From Parasphingorhabdus sp. (GTDB lineage Bacteria > Pseudomonadota > Alphaproteobacteria > Sphingomonadales > Sphingomonadaceae): 64,000 nt of DNA. The notes below the pieces were generated by a model. It was not told where the DNA came from and searched no databases. It saw nothing but the letters and a program-made list of their open reading frames with translations. The stretch spans positions 62,001-126,000 of the forward strand of contig JAUCYS010000007.1 of the NCBI GenBank assembly GCA_030373505.1, given 5' to 3'. Below, piece after piece: positions 27,169 to 36,163 of the stretch (position 1 is its first letter; every line of letters begins with the position of its first letter). The position numbers and the translations under genes are program-made.

Positions 27169-29619
27169 ATGATCGCCCGCTTTCTATCCATCCTGTTGTT
27201 GCTCTCGTTTGCGATGCCCGTCGCCGCGCGCGAAGAGTCGCGCTCGATTGATTTGCCGCGCGGAACATTGTTGCAGAGCCTGCCGCTGCTCGGGCGCCAG
27301 GCAGGCATCAGCATCAGCGTTGCCGATGCGAAGCTGTGGCAAAGTGCGGTGAAGCCGGTGCGCGGGCGGATGAAGGTCGCAGAAGCGCTGGATCGCATGC
27401 TGTCCGGCACCGATGCCCGGGCGGTCCGGGTCGGCGCGACCAGCTGGCGTGTCGAGCGACGTCCACGCCGCACAAATCTCGCCAGCCGCCAGGCCAGGCC
27501 GGCCAGCAAGACTCGACCGGCCAGGACCCAGGCTCCGCCCAATGCGCCCCCCAGATATCCGGTGGAGGAAATTGTCGTCAGCGCCAGCAAGATCGACACC
27601 CCTTATGCCAAATATGCCGGTGCCGTCACCATATTGGATGGTGCCGATCTGGAATTTGGCGGAGAGCGCGGCATGGATTCGATCCTGTCGCGCATGGCGA
27701 CTCTATCCTCCACCCATCTCGGCAGCGGCCGTAACAAGCTGTTCATCAGGGGGATCGCGGATTCCAGTTTCACCGGGCCGACCCAGGCAACCGTCGGTCA
27801 GTATCTGGGTGACATCCGTCTCAGCTACAACGCGCCCGATCCCGACTTGCGGCTCTATGATATCGATCGCGTCGAAATCCTAGAAGGACCCCAGGGCACG
27901 CTATATGGGGCCGGATCGCTGGGCGGCATTATCCGGATGATTCCGAAGGCGCCGGATCCTTCCAGCACGGCGCTGATCGCCTCTGCCGGCGTTTCGCTGG
28001 TCCAGCATGGCGCGCCTGGCGGCGATATTGCCGCGACCGCCAATTTCCCGCTCGGCGAAAATGGCCACGCCTTGCGACTGACCGGCTATTCGATCAGCGA
28101 CGGCGGCTATATCGACAATCCGCGGCTCGGCCAGCATGATGTGAACCGGACCAATATCCGCGGCGCACGCGGCACGCTTCGCCTTGACCTGGGTGACAAC
28201 TGGACGGCGGATATCGGCGGCCTCTATCAGACCATCGCCACCCACGATGCCCAATATGCAGACAAGGATGCGCCACCGCTGACCCGCAGCAGTCTGGTCG
28301 AGCAAGGCGCAAAGGCGCGCTACGGATCGGCAATGCTGGTGCTGATGAAGGACTGGGGCGACCTGCATTTCCAGTCCTCCAACGCCTATGTCGATCATCA
28401 TCTCTACGAGCGGTTTGACGCCAGCGTCATTGAAGATACGCCCCGCATCTTTGACCAGCAGAATGACACGCGCATGCTGACCAGCGAAACCAGATTGTCG
28501 CGCCCGTACCAGAACGGGCTCGGATGGGTGATCGGCACCAGCTTTGTCGACAACCGGACCCGCCAGACCCGTGCGTTTGGCGGCGAAGTGCTGCAATCGG
28601 CCATCGCCGGGGTCACCAATTCGATCACTGAATATACGGCCTATGGCGAGGTTTCGGTCGAGATTTTCCCTGCCGTTGTCGCGAATGGCGGCCTCAGGTA
28701 CAGCCATGCGCGGCTCGGCGGTGCGGGCGAGAATGTCGATGCGATGCTGGCTCTCACTCAGGCAGGGCGCGCCATAACCGCCAGCCGCACGGAGCAGGAT
28801 CTGCTCCCTTCGGCCTCGCTGCTTGCGACGCTGACCAGAAATATAAGCCTCTATGCCCGTTATCAGGAAGGCTTCCGCCCTGGCGGGCTGTCGATTGACG
28901 GCAGCTTCGTGCAGCGCTTCCGCAATGATCATGTGTCGACCTATGATGCAGGACTGCGCTTTGGCAGAAAGGGCATCACCCCGTTTGACGCGACGCTCTC
29001 CATCTCGCACAGCCGCTGGCGTGATATTCAGGCCGATTATATCGATGCCAACGGCTTCCCGACCACGGCCAATATCGGTGACGGCAGGATTACCAGCCTG
29101 TCCGCTTCGATCGCGGTGCGCCCGCTGACAGGACTGTCGCTGGAACTGGGCGCCGTTTACAACGAAAGCCGCGTCACTCAGCTGTCCCCGGGGCTGCGGC
29201 TCGCAGCCGTAACCTTCGGCGGTCCGGCTGCGGATATTTCGTCGCCGGTGATCATTCCCGCGATAGGACGGCTGGGACGCATACCCAATGTCGCCAGCCA
29301 TGCTGCGCGCGGATCGGTCAATTATGCAACGGTCCTGGGCGACGAGGATTTCCGGATTCAGGGCTGGGCCAGCTATGTGGGGCCCTCCCGCATAGGAATC
29401 GGACCGGTCCTGGGCGAAGGGCAGGGAGATTATGTCGATACGGGGCTGGTTGCCCGGATCGGCAATGACAGGCGCGGGTTGACCCTGACCCTCACCAATC
29501 TGCTGGATTCGCGGGGCAACCGCTTTGCTCTGGGCACACCCTTCGTACCCGGCAGCGATGGCTATCTGACGCCCTTGCGACCGCGAACGATCCGCATTGC
29601 GGTGGATCTGGCCTACTAG
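27169..29619 (+). CDS. TonB-dependent receptor with STN signalling domain (FecA type)
   Basis: An 816-residue receptor. The signal peptide is MIARFLSILLLLSFAMPVAA. An STN domain follows at about residues 25-95 (SIDLPRGTLLQSLPLLGRQAGISISVAD and AEALDRMLSGTDARAVRVG), then a Pro/Arg-rich linker, a plug starting VEEIVVSASKIDTPY with LYDIDRVEILEGPQGTLYGAGSLGGIIRM, and a barrel ending IRIAVDLAY. The STN domain means the receptor both imports and signals through the FecR-type protein. It is the last gene of the sigma-factor operon. The ligand is not known; the operon is adjacent to the exported hydrolase and autotransporter genes rather than to iron genes. Confidence 0.94.
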   Translation: MIARFLSILLLLSFAMPVAAREESRSIDLPRGTLLQSLPLLGRQAGISISVADAKLWQSAVKPVRGRMKVAEALDRMLSGTDARAVRVGATSWRVERRPRRTNLASRQARPASKTRPARTQAPPNAPPRYPVEEIVVSASKIDTPYAKYAGAVTILDGADLEFGGERGMDSILSRMATLSSTHLGSGRNKLFIRGIADSSFTGPTQATVGQYLGDIRLSYNAPDPDLRLYDIDRVEILEGPQGTLYGAGSLGGIIRMIPKAPDPSSTALIASAGVSLVQHGAPGGDIAATANFPLGENGHALRLTGYSISDGGYIDNPRLGQHDVNRTNIRGARGTLRLDLGDNWTADIGGLYQTIATHDAQYADKDAPPLTRSSLVEQGAKARYGSAMLVLMKDWGDLHFQSSNAYVDHHLYERFDASVIEDTPRIFDQQNDTRMLTSETRLSRPYQNGLGWVIGTSFVDNRTRQTRAFGGEVLQSAIAGVTNSITEYTAYGEVSVEIFPAVVANGGLRYSHARLGGAGENVDAMLALTQAGRAITASRTEQDLLPSASLLATLTRNISLYARYQEGFRPGGLSIDGSFVQRFRNDHVSTYDAGLRFGRKGITPFDATLSISHSRWRDIQADYIDANGFPTTANIGDGRITSLSASIAVRPLTGLSLELGAVYNESRVTQLSPGLRLAAVTFGGPAADISSPVIIPAIGRLGRIPNVASHAARGSVNYATVLGDEDFRIQGWASYVGPSRIGIGPVLGEGQGDYVDTGLVARIGNDRRGLTLTLTNLLDSRGNRFALGTPFVPGSDGYLTPLRPRTIRIAVDLAY

Positions 29620-29761
29620 CATCAGACCTCGTCAAGCAGGCCACAAGCGGACGATCGTTGGGATGGCGTTGCAGACGGAAAGATGGGGCACAGGTGCTCT
29701 GACACATAGTGTCGTAAAGCTTGCCCGATCTGGGGGGATAGAGCCCGGCTTGTACCGGAAC

Positions 29762-29849
29762 TGGTGCGGTCGAGAAGACTCGAACTTCCACGGGATATTA
29801 TCCCACAGCGACCTCAACGCTGCGCGTCTACCAATTCCGCCACGACCGC
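29762..29849 (-). tRNA. tRNA-Leu (anticodon GAG)
   Basis: On the minus strand the acceptor arm GCGGTCG pairs with CGACCGC, followed by discriminator A and an encoded CCA. The anticodon arm is CAGCG-TTGAGGT-CGCTG, giving anticodon GAG. A long variable arm (about TGGGATAATATCCCG) is typical of leucine tRNAs, and the T arm has GTTCGAGTC. Confidence 0.95.
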
Positions 29850-29962
29850 ACTGTCTCTAGCTTGGGACAGCGATGTCCCGGGTAGGCGGGTGCCCTTAGC
29901 AAAGGGGGTTGGCAGCCGCAACAGATATTCGCTGCCCGCTGGCGACTATCGCAACCGTCGGT

Positions 29963-30721
29963 TCAGTCTCGGCTCTGGTCAGCCCAGCCTACTTCCAGCT
30001 GGCTGGCGCCGCGCGGGACATCCAGCTTGGCCTCGTTGAAGTTGATTTTTGCTCCCGGCGCCAGCGATTTGGCCGGCGGATTCATTTTCCAGCTGTAGAC
30101 GATCCGGCCACCGGCGTCGCGCAGGACCACCAGCATCGGCGGGACATTCTGGTCGCTGGTGGTGGGATTGATGATCGTTCCGCTGGCGGCGAAATATTCG
30201 GTGCCGTCGGGCAAAGTCCGGCGATCCTGCTTCTGGCTCAGCTCGATCAGCAGCGGCGTTTCGTCGATCGAGGCAAATTGATAGCCGGACATCCATTGCG
30301 GCGTGCCGAAATAATAGAGCGCACCCCCGGCGACCAGCACCAGCGCGGCAAAGGCGATGGCCGCCATGGTCCACAATTTTGCCGGATTGCGGCGCGGCCG
30401 GAACGGCGGTTCGTGCGCAAAGCTGCTTTCGCTGGCGCCATAGTCCGGAGTGGCGGAAATCGGTGGTGGCGGTGGTGCGGAGCGCGTGACCGGAGAGGCA
30501 GGCGAGGTCGGCAGCCAGTCGCGATCTGCGGCGGCTTCCGGCTGGGCGACCGGGGCGGCCTGCGCGGACGCTTCGGCCTCGACCAGCTGTTTCTCCGGAA
30601 TCGCGGCTTCCTGGAACCAGCTGTGGCGACAGGAGGCACAGCGCACCGACCGACCGTTCGGCCCAATGGCGCTGTCGGGGACGAGATAACGGGTTTTGCA
30701 AGCCGGACAATTCAAAATCAT
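29963..30721 (-). CDS. MJ0042-type zinc-ribbon membrane protein
   Basis: A 252-residue protein. The N-terminus is an MJ0042/zinc-ribbon_5 finger: C-P-A-C (residues 5-8) and C-A-S-C (28-31) around RYLVPDSAIGPNGRSVR. A Pro/Ala-rich linker leads to one membrane helix (about 117-137, MAAIAFAALVLVAGGALYYF). The periplasmic half has a beta-rich FxLyD/DUF3426-like domain (ASGTIINPTTSDQNVPPMLVVLRDAGGRIVYSW). Proteins of this kind are commonly found beside ftsE in alphaproteobacteria, as here, where it is divergent from ftsE. Its biochemical role is not established. Confidence 0.85.
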   Translation of the reverse strand: MILNCPACKTRYLVPDSAIGPNGRSVRCASCRHSWFQEAAIPEKQLVEAEASAQAAPVAQPEAAADRDWLPTSPASPVTRSAPPPPPISATPDYGASESSFAHEPPFRPRRNPAKLWTMAAIAFAALVLVAGGALYYFGTPQWMSGYQFASIDETPLLIELSQKQDRRTLPDGTEYFAASGTIINPTTSDQNVPPMLVVLRDAGGRIVYSWKMNPPAKSLAPGAKINFNEAKLDVPRGASQLEVGWADQSRD

Positions 30722-30915
30722 GACACCCCTCTAAACACCCCATCAAGGCAAACTGCAAGTGGCTGCTTGACCGATTTGAGACCGAAGCCGGTTTTTCCGC
30801 GTTTTCCTGCCGATTCGGTTAGTGCTGCTCGACAGCGGAGTTGATTTGCGGGGGCGTCCCGGCCTATTGGTTCGGCGACCGGGCAATATTTCGCCGCGAT
30901 ATGGGAATGCAGGGC

Positions 30916-31632
30916 ATGTTGGACGAAATTGTTCGCTTTGAAAATGTCGGCCTGCGCTATGGCGCCGGCGCGGAAACGCTGTCCGACCTCAATTTCACCC
31001 TGTTCCCCGGCAGCTTCTATTTTCTCACCGGCGCATCGGGCGCGGGCAAGACCTCACTGCTCAAGCTGCTCTATCTGTCGCAGCGCCCCAGTCGCGGCGT
31101 GATCCGCCTGTTCGGCGAGGATGCGGTGACCATGCCGCGCGAGCGCCTGCCCGGTTTCCGCCGCCGGATCGGCGTGGTCTTCCAGGATTTCCGGCTGGTG
31201 CCGCATCTTTCGGCTTTTGACAATATCGCCCTGCCGCTGCGGGTGGCCGGAGTCCGGGAAAAGGATCTCGAGACGCCGGTGACCGAGATGCTCGAATGGG
31301 TCGGGCTCGGTGACCGCGCTTCGGCCCGCCCGGCGACGCTGTCCGGTGGTGAGCAGCAGCGCGTCGCAATTGCCCGCGCAGTGATCGGCCGCCCGGAAAT
31401 CCTGGTCGCTGACGAACCGACCGGCAATGTCGACCCCGACATGGCGATCCGCCTGCTGCAACTGTTCGAGGCGCTGAACACGCTTGGCACCACTATCGTC
31501 GTCGCCACCCATGACATCCATCTGCTCAGCAAGATCCCGGGCGCGCAGATGATGCGGCTGGAAAAGGGCATGCTCGCCGATCCCACTGGCTCGCTGCGCT
31601 TCCCGCCGCGTTCCAAAAACCAGCAGCAGTAG
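30916..31632 (+). CDS. ftsE: Cell division ATP-binding protein FtsE
   Basis: A 238-residue ABC ATPase: Walker A TGASGAGKTSLL, Q-loop VVFQDFRLVPHLSAFDN, signature LSGGEQQRVAIARA, Walker B ILVADEPTGNVD and the switch histidine in VATHDIHLL. With FtsX it forms the membrane complex that regulates septal peptidoglycan hydrolysis. ATG 30916 is chosen because GGGA lies nine bases upstream and the domain begins there; ATGs at 30901 and 30907 are possible. It is followed five bases later by ftsX. Confidence 0.95.
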   Translation: MLDEIVRFENVGLRYGAGAETLSDLNFTLFPGSFYFLTGASGAGKTSLLKLLYLSQRPSRGVIRLFGEDAVTMPRERLPGFRRRIGVVFQDFRLVPHLSAFDNIALPLRVAGVREKDLETPVTEMLEWVGLGDRASARPATLSGGEQQRVAIARAVIGRPEILVADEPTGNVDPDMAIRLLQLFEALNTLGTTIVVATHDIHLLSKIPGAQMMRLEKGMLADPTGSLRFPPRSKNQQQ

Positions 31633-31637
31633 CGCAC

Positions 31638-32534
31638 ATGTTCAAGTTTTTCGCCATTCCCGCTCATGACCGCCGCCTGATTCCCGAAGGCCGCCTGTCC
31701 GGCCCGATGCCCTGGGTGATCGCGATCATGATCTTCCTGACCGTGCTCGCGGCGGCGGCCGGGCTCGCGATGACCCGGGCGGTGGGCGATGTCTCGGACG
31801 AACTGTCCAGCCGCGCCACCGTGCAGATCATTGAGGCCAATCCCGAAATCCGGGCTCGCCAGGCCGAAGCGGCTGCGGATCGCCTGCGCGCGATGCCGCT
31901 GGTCGAGGAGGTGCGGGTGCTGCCCCCGGAAGAAATAGAGGCGCTGATCGAACCCTGGCTCGGCACGCAGGATCTGGCCAATGATATCCCGCTGCCGGCG
32001 CTGATCGACCTGAAACTGGCCCGGGTAGCGACCGACGGCGAATATGAGGCGCTGCGCAGCGCGCTGGCACCGGTCGCTCCGGAAGCGCGGGTGGAGCCGA
32101 GCAGCGGCTATATCGCGCCGGTGATATCGCTGGTCCGCTCCTTCCAGTGGATTGCCTTTGGCCTTGTTGGCCTGCTGGCGCTGGCGACCGCTGCCGCGGT
32201 GATCATCTCGGCCCGCTCGGCGCTCAACACCCATGGCGAGACCATCGCGGTGGTGCATCTGCTCGGCGGCACCGACCAGCAGATTAGCCGCCTGTTCCAG
32301 CGGCGGATCGCGCTCGACGCGCTGCTCGGCGGCCTGATCGGGCTGGTCGGCGGGGCTGCGATCATCTGGCTGATCGGCACGCAGCTTCGCGCGCTTGGCT
32401 CCGGTCTGGTGAAATCGGTCGGCCTCGACTGGTGGAGCTGGTTGATAATTGCCGCCATTCCGATATTGGGGATGTTTCTTGCCATGGTGACCGCCCGATG
32501 GACGGTTGTCGGCGCCCTGAAAAAGATATTGTAA
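31638..32534 (+). CDS. ftsX: Cell division protein FtsX
   Basis: A 298-residue FtsX-family permease. It has a cytosolic N-terminus, a first helix (PWVIAIMIFLTVLAAAAGLA), a periplasmic ECD-like region with VEEVRVLPPEEIEALIEPWL, and a C-terminal FtsX domain with three helices, including VHLLGGTDQQISRLFQRR between helices. It pairs with FtsE immediately upstream and is followed after nine bases by a DUF218 gene, giving an envelope-related run of four plus-strand genes. Confidence 0.93.
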   Translation: MFKFFAIPAHDRRLIPEGRLSGPMPWVIAIMIFLTVLAAAAGLAMTRAVGDVSDELSSRATVQIIEANPEIRARQAEAAADRLRAMPLVEEVRVLPPEEIEALIEPWLGTQDLANDIPLPALIDLKLARVATDGEYEALRSALAPVAPEARVEPSSGYIAPVISLVRSFQWIAFGLVGLLALATAAAVIISARSALNTHGETIAVVHLLGGTDQQISRLFQRRIALDALLGGLIGLVGGAAIIWLIGTQLRALGSGLVKSVGLDWWSWLIIAAIPILGMFLAMVTARWTVVGALKKIL

Positions 32535-32543
32535 CCCCGCTTG

Positions 32544-33077
32544 ATGATTTTGCGCTTTTTCTCCTTTCTGCTGCTGCTCTGGATCATCGGCTTTGCCTGG
32601 TTCGCGATCGACCTGCCGCGCCCCGCTTCCGCCGATACCCACACCGGCTCGGTCGTCGTGCTGACCGGCGGCGCGGGCCGGATCGACCGCGCGCTGGAAA
32701 TTGTCGGTAGCAAAAGCGCTGGCCGCCTGCTGATTTCCGGCGTCGACCGCGATGTGAAGCCACAGGAACTGGCCGCCGAATATGCCCGCTCAGGCGACCT
32801 GTTCGACTGCTGCATCGATCTCGGTTTCCAGGCCGTGGACACCCGCTCCAACGCGCTCGAGATCGCTCGCTGGGCGGCGCGGCGCGGCGACAAGTCGGTA
32901 AGGCTGGTCACTTCGGACTGGCATATGCGCCGCGCCCGGCTCGAGCTGGAACGGGCGATGCCGCCGGAGGTGCAGATCCTGTCCGACGCCGTGCAGACGC
33001 AGCCTTCGCTGGGCACCCTGTTCATCGAATATAACAAATATCTGATGCGCCGGCTGGCGGCGCTGGCAGGGGTCTGA
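32544..33077 (+). CDS. YdcF/DUF218 family envelope protein
   Basis: A 177-residue protein with an N-terminal membrane anchor (ILRFFSFLLLLWIIGFAWFAI) and a DUF218 domain: VVVLTGGAGRIDRALEIV, GRLLISGVDRDV, the conserved DTRSNALEIARWA and VTSDWHMRRARLELER. DUF218 proteins (ElyC/SanA/YdcF) act in envelope polysaccharide metabolism by means not well defined. ATG 32544 is used; a TTG lies three bases earlier. It is one base from the next gene and follows ftsX, as often seen in alphaproteobacteria. Confidence 0.88.
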   Translation: MILRFFSFLLLLWIIGFAWFAIDLPRPASADTHTGSVVVLTGGAGRIDRALEIVGSKSAGRLLISGVDRDVKPQELAAEYARSGDLFDCCIDLGFQAVDTRSNALEIARWAARRGDKSVRLVTSDWHMRRARLELERAMPPEVQILSDAVQTQPSLGTLFIEYNKYLMRRLAALAGV

Positions 33078-33078
33078 G

Positions 33079-33768
33079 ATGCTGGCTTTCATCCGTTCGC
33101 TGATCTTCATGGCGGTCTTCTATATCGGCTCGGTGCCGATCATCATCGCCACCTTTCTCGGTGCCTTTTTCTGGCCGCCGACCATTTACTATATGGCGCA
33201 ATATTGGAGCCGCTATCACTATGTCTGCGCCCGCCTGATCCTCGGCATCCGGGTCGAGGTCAGGGGCGAGATCCGCAACGAGCCGCTGCTTTACGTGTTC
33301 AAGCATGAAAGCATGTTCGAGACGATCGACCTGCTGCGCCTGTTCGACAAGCCGGTGGTGATCGCCAAGAAGGAGCTGCTGGTGATCCCGCTGTGGGGCT
33401 GGATCGCGACCAAGCACGGCCTGCTCGGCATCGACCGCGACGGCGGCGGCGCGGCGATGCGGCAGATCATCAAGCAGGCGAAAAAGGCGGTGGCCGAAGG
33501 CCGCCCCATCGTGATCTTCGCCGAAGGCAGCCGCGCCCACCACGGCGAGCGTCCCGAACTGCAGACCGGTTTTGCCGGCATCTACAAGCTGCTCGGCATT
33601 CCGCTCGTCCCCGTCGCCCTCAACAGCGGCATCGTCTCGCCGCGCGACACCTTCGTTCAGAAAAGCGGTGTGATCACCTATGAAGTGCAGCCCGAGATCG
33701 AACCCGGCCTGGAACGCGACGATATCCGCGACCGAGTGCACAAGGCGATCAATGTGCTGAACGACTGA
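33079..33768 (+). CDS. 1-acyl-sn-glycerol-3-phosphate acyltransferase (PlsC type)
   Basis: A 229-residue PlsC-domain protein. An N-terminal membrane helix (IFMAVFYIGSVPIIIATFLGAFF) precedes the acyltransferase domain. Motif I is KHESMFET, with Glu in place of the usual Asp of H-x4-D. Motif III is FAEGSRAHHGER, close to F-P-E-G-T-R, and motif IV is GIPLVPVALNSG. The enzyme would acylate lysophosphatidic acid in phospholipid synthesis at the inner membrane. It is directly downstream of the DUF218 gene. Confidence 0.9.
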   Translation: MLAFIRSLIFMAVFYIGSVPIIIATFLGAFFWPPTIYYMAQYWSRYHYVCARLILGIRVEVRGEIRNEPLLYVFKHESMFETIDLLRLFDKPVVIAKKELLVIPLWGWIATKHGLLGIDRDGGGAAMRQIIKQAKKAVAEGRPIVIFAEGSRAHHGERPELQTGFAGIYKLLGIPLVPVALNSGIVSPRDTFVQKSGVITYEVQPEIEPGLERDDIRDRVHKAINVLND

Positions 33769-33794
33769 ATTACGTCCGACTCATGCGGAGACGA

Positions 33795-33824
33795 GATATG
33801 GGTAGCAGACTAGCGTCCCATATC
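33795..33824. terminator. Hairpin between convergent genes, possible bidirectional terminator
   Basis: GATATGGG at 33795-33802 pairs with CCCATATC at 33817-33824 across a 14-base loop. It lies between the acyltransferase stop (33768) and the end of the convergent MFS gene (33810). There is no clear T run, so this is a weak call. Confidence 0.3.
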
Positions 33825-35294
33825 CCGCTGAATCGTCCGGCTGGCCATATAGAAGTGGAAGATCGCCCACAGATAGAGGCATTTGAACAGCACCATCGAC
33901 CATCTGAGGCCATCGGCATTGGCTGAATCGCAGGCACCCTGCGCCGCCGCCGTCAGATTGCTCGCCTTGCAGGCCTCCAGCGTCAGTGCCGGATCGAGGC
34001 CCGACAGGAAGGTCGCGTTCAGGATCGTCGACAGGCCGCCGATCAGCGGCGGGCCGAGGCCGTAGCCGAGCAGATTGACGATGAACAGGGTGACGGCCAC
34101 CGCGGTCGCCCGCATCCGGCTGTCGACCACGCCGCCGGGCACGGCATAGAGCGGGCAGAGATAGGTATAGAGCAGCATCTGGCCAACCATCATCAGCGGC
34201 ACCGCCAGCCACAGCGATTCCGCCAGATAGCCGGTGACATGCATTGGAATGACGCCGATCAGCGCGAACATCGGGATCAGCGCCAGCGCCTTCGGGAAGC
34301 GTTTGGCATATCTGTCCGCCAGATAGCCCGACATATAGGTGCCGATCGCGGCCATCACCGCCAGCGCCATCGCGATCTTCACCGAAGCGTCGAAGATCGA
34401 CAGCTCATGGGTGCGGATCAGGAAGGATACGAAAAACTGGCCGACGCCATAATTGACGAACGAGGCGATGGTGACGCCCATGGTCACGTGCCAATAGGCG
34501 GGCTTCTGCGACAGGATCCGCAGCACTTCGCGAAAGCCGACCTGCTCGCGGTTCTGCATCTCGACCGGATCGGTATAGCCGCGCGGCGGCTCGGCGATGG
34601 TCAGCTTGACGATCGCCGCGACGATGAGGCCGGGCACGCCGACGACGACGAAGGCGACGCGCCAGCCCTCGATATTCTGCCAGTCGAGCGCATTCACCGC
34701 CCAGGTCCAGTTCCAGCTGGCGAGCAGCGCGCCGATGATCGGCCCGTCGAGACTGCCGACGATATAGCCGCCGAACACATAGGCGACCATGCCGCCGAGC
34801 GGGATGCCCAGCGCATAGACCGACACGGCGGTCGAACGCTCTGCCGGAACGAAATAGTCGGCGATCAGCGAATTGGCCGGCGGCGAACAGCCCGCCTCGC
34901 CGATGCTGACGCCGATGCGGAAGATGAACAGGGCAATGAAGCTGGTGGCAAAGCCGCACAATACGGTCATCAGGCTCCACAGGAACACCGATCCGGCGAT
35001 GATCCAGACCCGATGATGCTTCTCGGAAAAGCGCGCGATCGGGATGCCGACAAAGGTATAGAGAATGGCAAAGGCCGGCCCGCCGAGCAGGCCCATCTGC
35101 CAGTCCTCGACGCCAAAGCTTTCCTTGATCGGCTCGGTCAGGATATTGATGATCGTGCGGTCGATGAAGTTGAAAATATAGACGGTGAGCAGGATGCCGA
35201 GAATATAGTTGCGGTAGCTCTTGCTGCCATAGCCGGTGTCGGCGGTGCCGCTATGCGCGGAATGGGGGGTGCTGATCGTGCTGGCCTCGGTCAA
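33810..35294 (-). CDS. MFS transporter, Spinster-like
   Basis: A 494-residue major facilitator of the same general type as the one at 1543: YIFNFIDRTIINILTEPIKESFGVEDWQMGLLGG in helix 1 and its loop, and RIGVSIGEAGCSPPANSLIADYF in helix 4. It differs by a long insert between helices 6 and 7 (SLDGPIIGALLASWNWTWAVNAL region). No ATG is available. TTG 35294 is preferred because AGGAGA lies seven bases upstream; TTG 35300 is too close to that sequence. It is an isolated gene, divergent from the Ala-rich lipoprotein. The substrate is unknown. Confidence 0.9.
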   Translation of the reverse strand: MTEASTISTPHSAHSGTADTGYGSKSYRNYILGILLTVYIFNFIDRTIINILTEPIKESFGVEDWQMGLLGGPAFAILYTFVGIPIARFSEKHHRVWIIAGSVFLWSLMTVLCGFATSFIALFIFRIGVSIGEAGCSPPANSLIADYFVPAERSTAVSVYALGIPLGGMVAYVFGGYIVGSLDGPIIGALLASWNWTWAVNALDWQNIEGWRVAFVVVGVPGLIVAAIVKLTIAEPPRGYTDPVEMQNREQVGFREVLRILSQKPAYWHVTMGVTIASFVNYGVGQFFVSFLIRTHELSIFDASVKIAMALAVMAAIGTYMSGYLADRYAKRFPKALALIPMFALIGVIPMHVTGYLAESLWLAVPLMMVGQMLLYTYLCPLYAVPGGVVDSRMRATAVAVTLFIVNLLGYGLGPPLIGGLSTILNATFLSGLDPALTLEACKASNLTAAAQGACDSANADGLRWSMVLFKCLYLWAIFHFYMASRTIQRDMGR

Positions 35295-35550
35295 ATGCAA
35301 ACTCTCCTGCTGTTTCCCGACTGATTGTGACGCGCGGGATTTTCTTGCAGGATACCGAATTTTTTCCCTTTGTATATTGCCTTAACCCCGGCCGCTGCCG
35401 GACAACGCGCCTATCCCTCTTTTGCCCGGCTGGCACTGGAGGAAAATACGTAGTTACAAATGGTCATGCATTTTGTTTAGTCGGCGGATCCCGGGCGATG
35501 GACAGAGCGACGTTTCATCGCGCCGACAATGATATTTCGGAGTCCAAGTC

Positions 35551-36156
35551 ATGAAGAAAATATTATCCGCTGCTGTTACCGCTCTGGCTCTTTCTCTGGC
35601 AATCCAGGGCTGCACTCAGACGGAAGAGACCGAAGATGGTGCAGAATGCCGAACTTCCGACAACGAGGCGACAAGCGAAGCCCAACAAGCCATGGACAAT
35701 GCGAAACACGCTGCCAGTCAGGCAGCCGTGCAGGCCCATAATGCAGCAAAAATGTCCGTGATCGCCGCCAAGCTGGCGGTCTGTTCTGAAGCGCAAAAGG
35801 ACAAAGAGGCTGCCGCGCAAATGGCGATCGCGGCCGAAGCCGCTGCCAAGAAGGCGCAGGTCAGGATCGTCCGGGCCAATGCCGAAATCGATCTGGCGGT
35901 GAATGAAAATGCCCGCAAAGCTCAGGATCTGGCGGAGGAGGCCGTGGCCGCGACCGGAAGAGCCGTGCGCGAAACCGGCGCGTCGCTCGAGGCCGGCTTG
36001 GCATCTGATGCGATTGCCGCGAAAAAGGCAGCGGGTGCCGCACAAAAGGCGGTGATCAAGGCCGCTGCCGCGACCGCCGATGCCAGCAAAGCTGCACAAG
36101 TGGCGGCAAGGGAAACGTGGGAAAAAGAAATGCAGGAAGGCAGTGAAGGCGAATAG
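35551..36156 (+). CDS. Alanine-rich helical lipoprotein
   Basis: A 201-residue protein I cannot assign to a named family. The signal MKKILSAAVTALALSLAIQGC ends in a lipobox-like I-Q-G-C (Cys21). After an acidic linker, residues about 40-195 are almost entirely Ala, Lys, Glu and Gln, with no proline and long runs such as AAQMAIAAEAAAKKAQ. This predicts a long continuous alpha helix or trimeric Ala-zipper coiled coil, like Lpp/OprI or apolipoprotein-like repeats. GGAG lies nine bases before the ATG. A periplasmic or outer-membrane tether or spacer is possible. The 256 bases upstream hold no gene. Confidence 0.75.
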   Translation: MKKILSAAVTALALSLAIQGCTQTEETEDGAECRTSDNEATSEAQQAMDNAKHAASQAAVQAHNAAKMSVIAAKLAVCSEAQKDKEAAAQMAIAAEAAAKKAQVRIVRANAEIDLAVNENARKAQDLAEEAVAATGRAVRETGASLEAGLASDAIAAKKAAGAAQKAVIKAAAATADASKAAQVAARETWEKEMQEGSEGE

Positions 36157-36163
36157 CTGGCCC

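Noticed and set aside
29632..29817. A 61-codon frame across the tRNA-Leu gene
   Set aside because: It overlaps the tRNA and has no coding signature; it is a by-product of the tRNA sequence.
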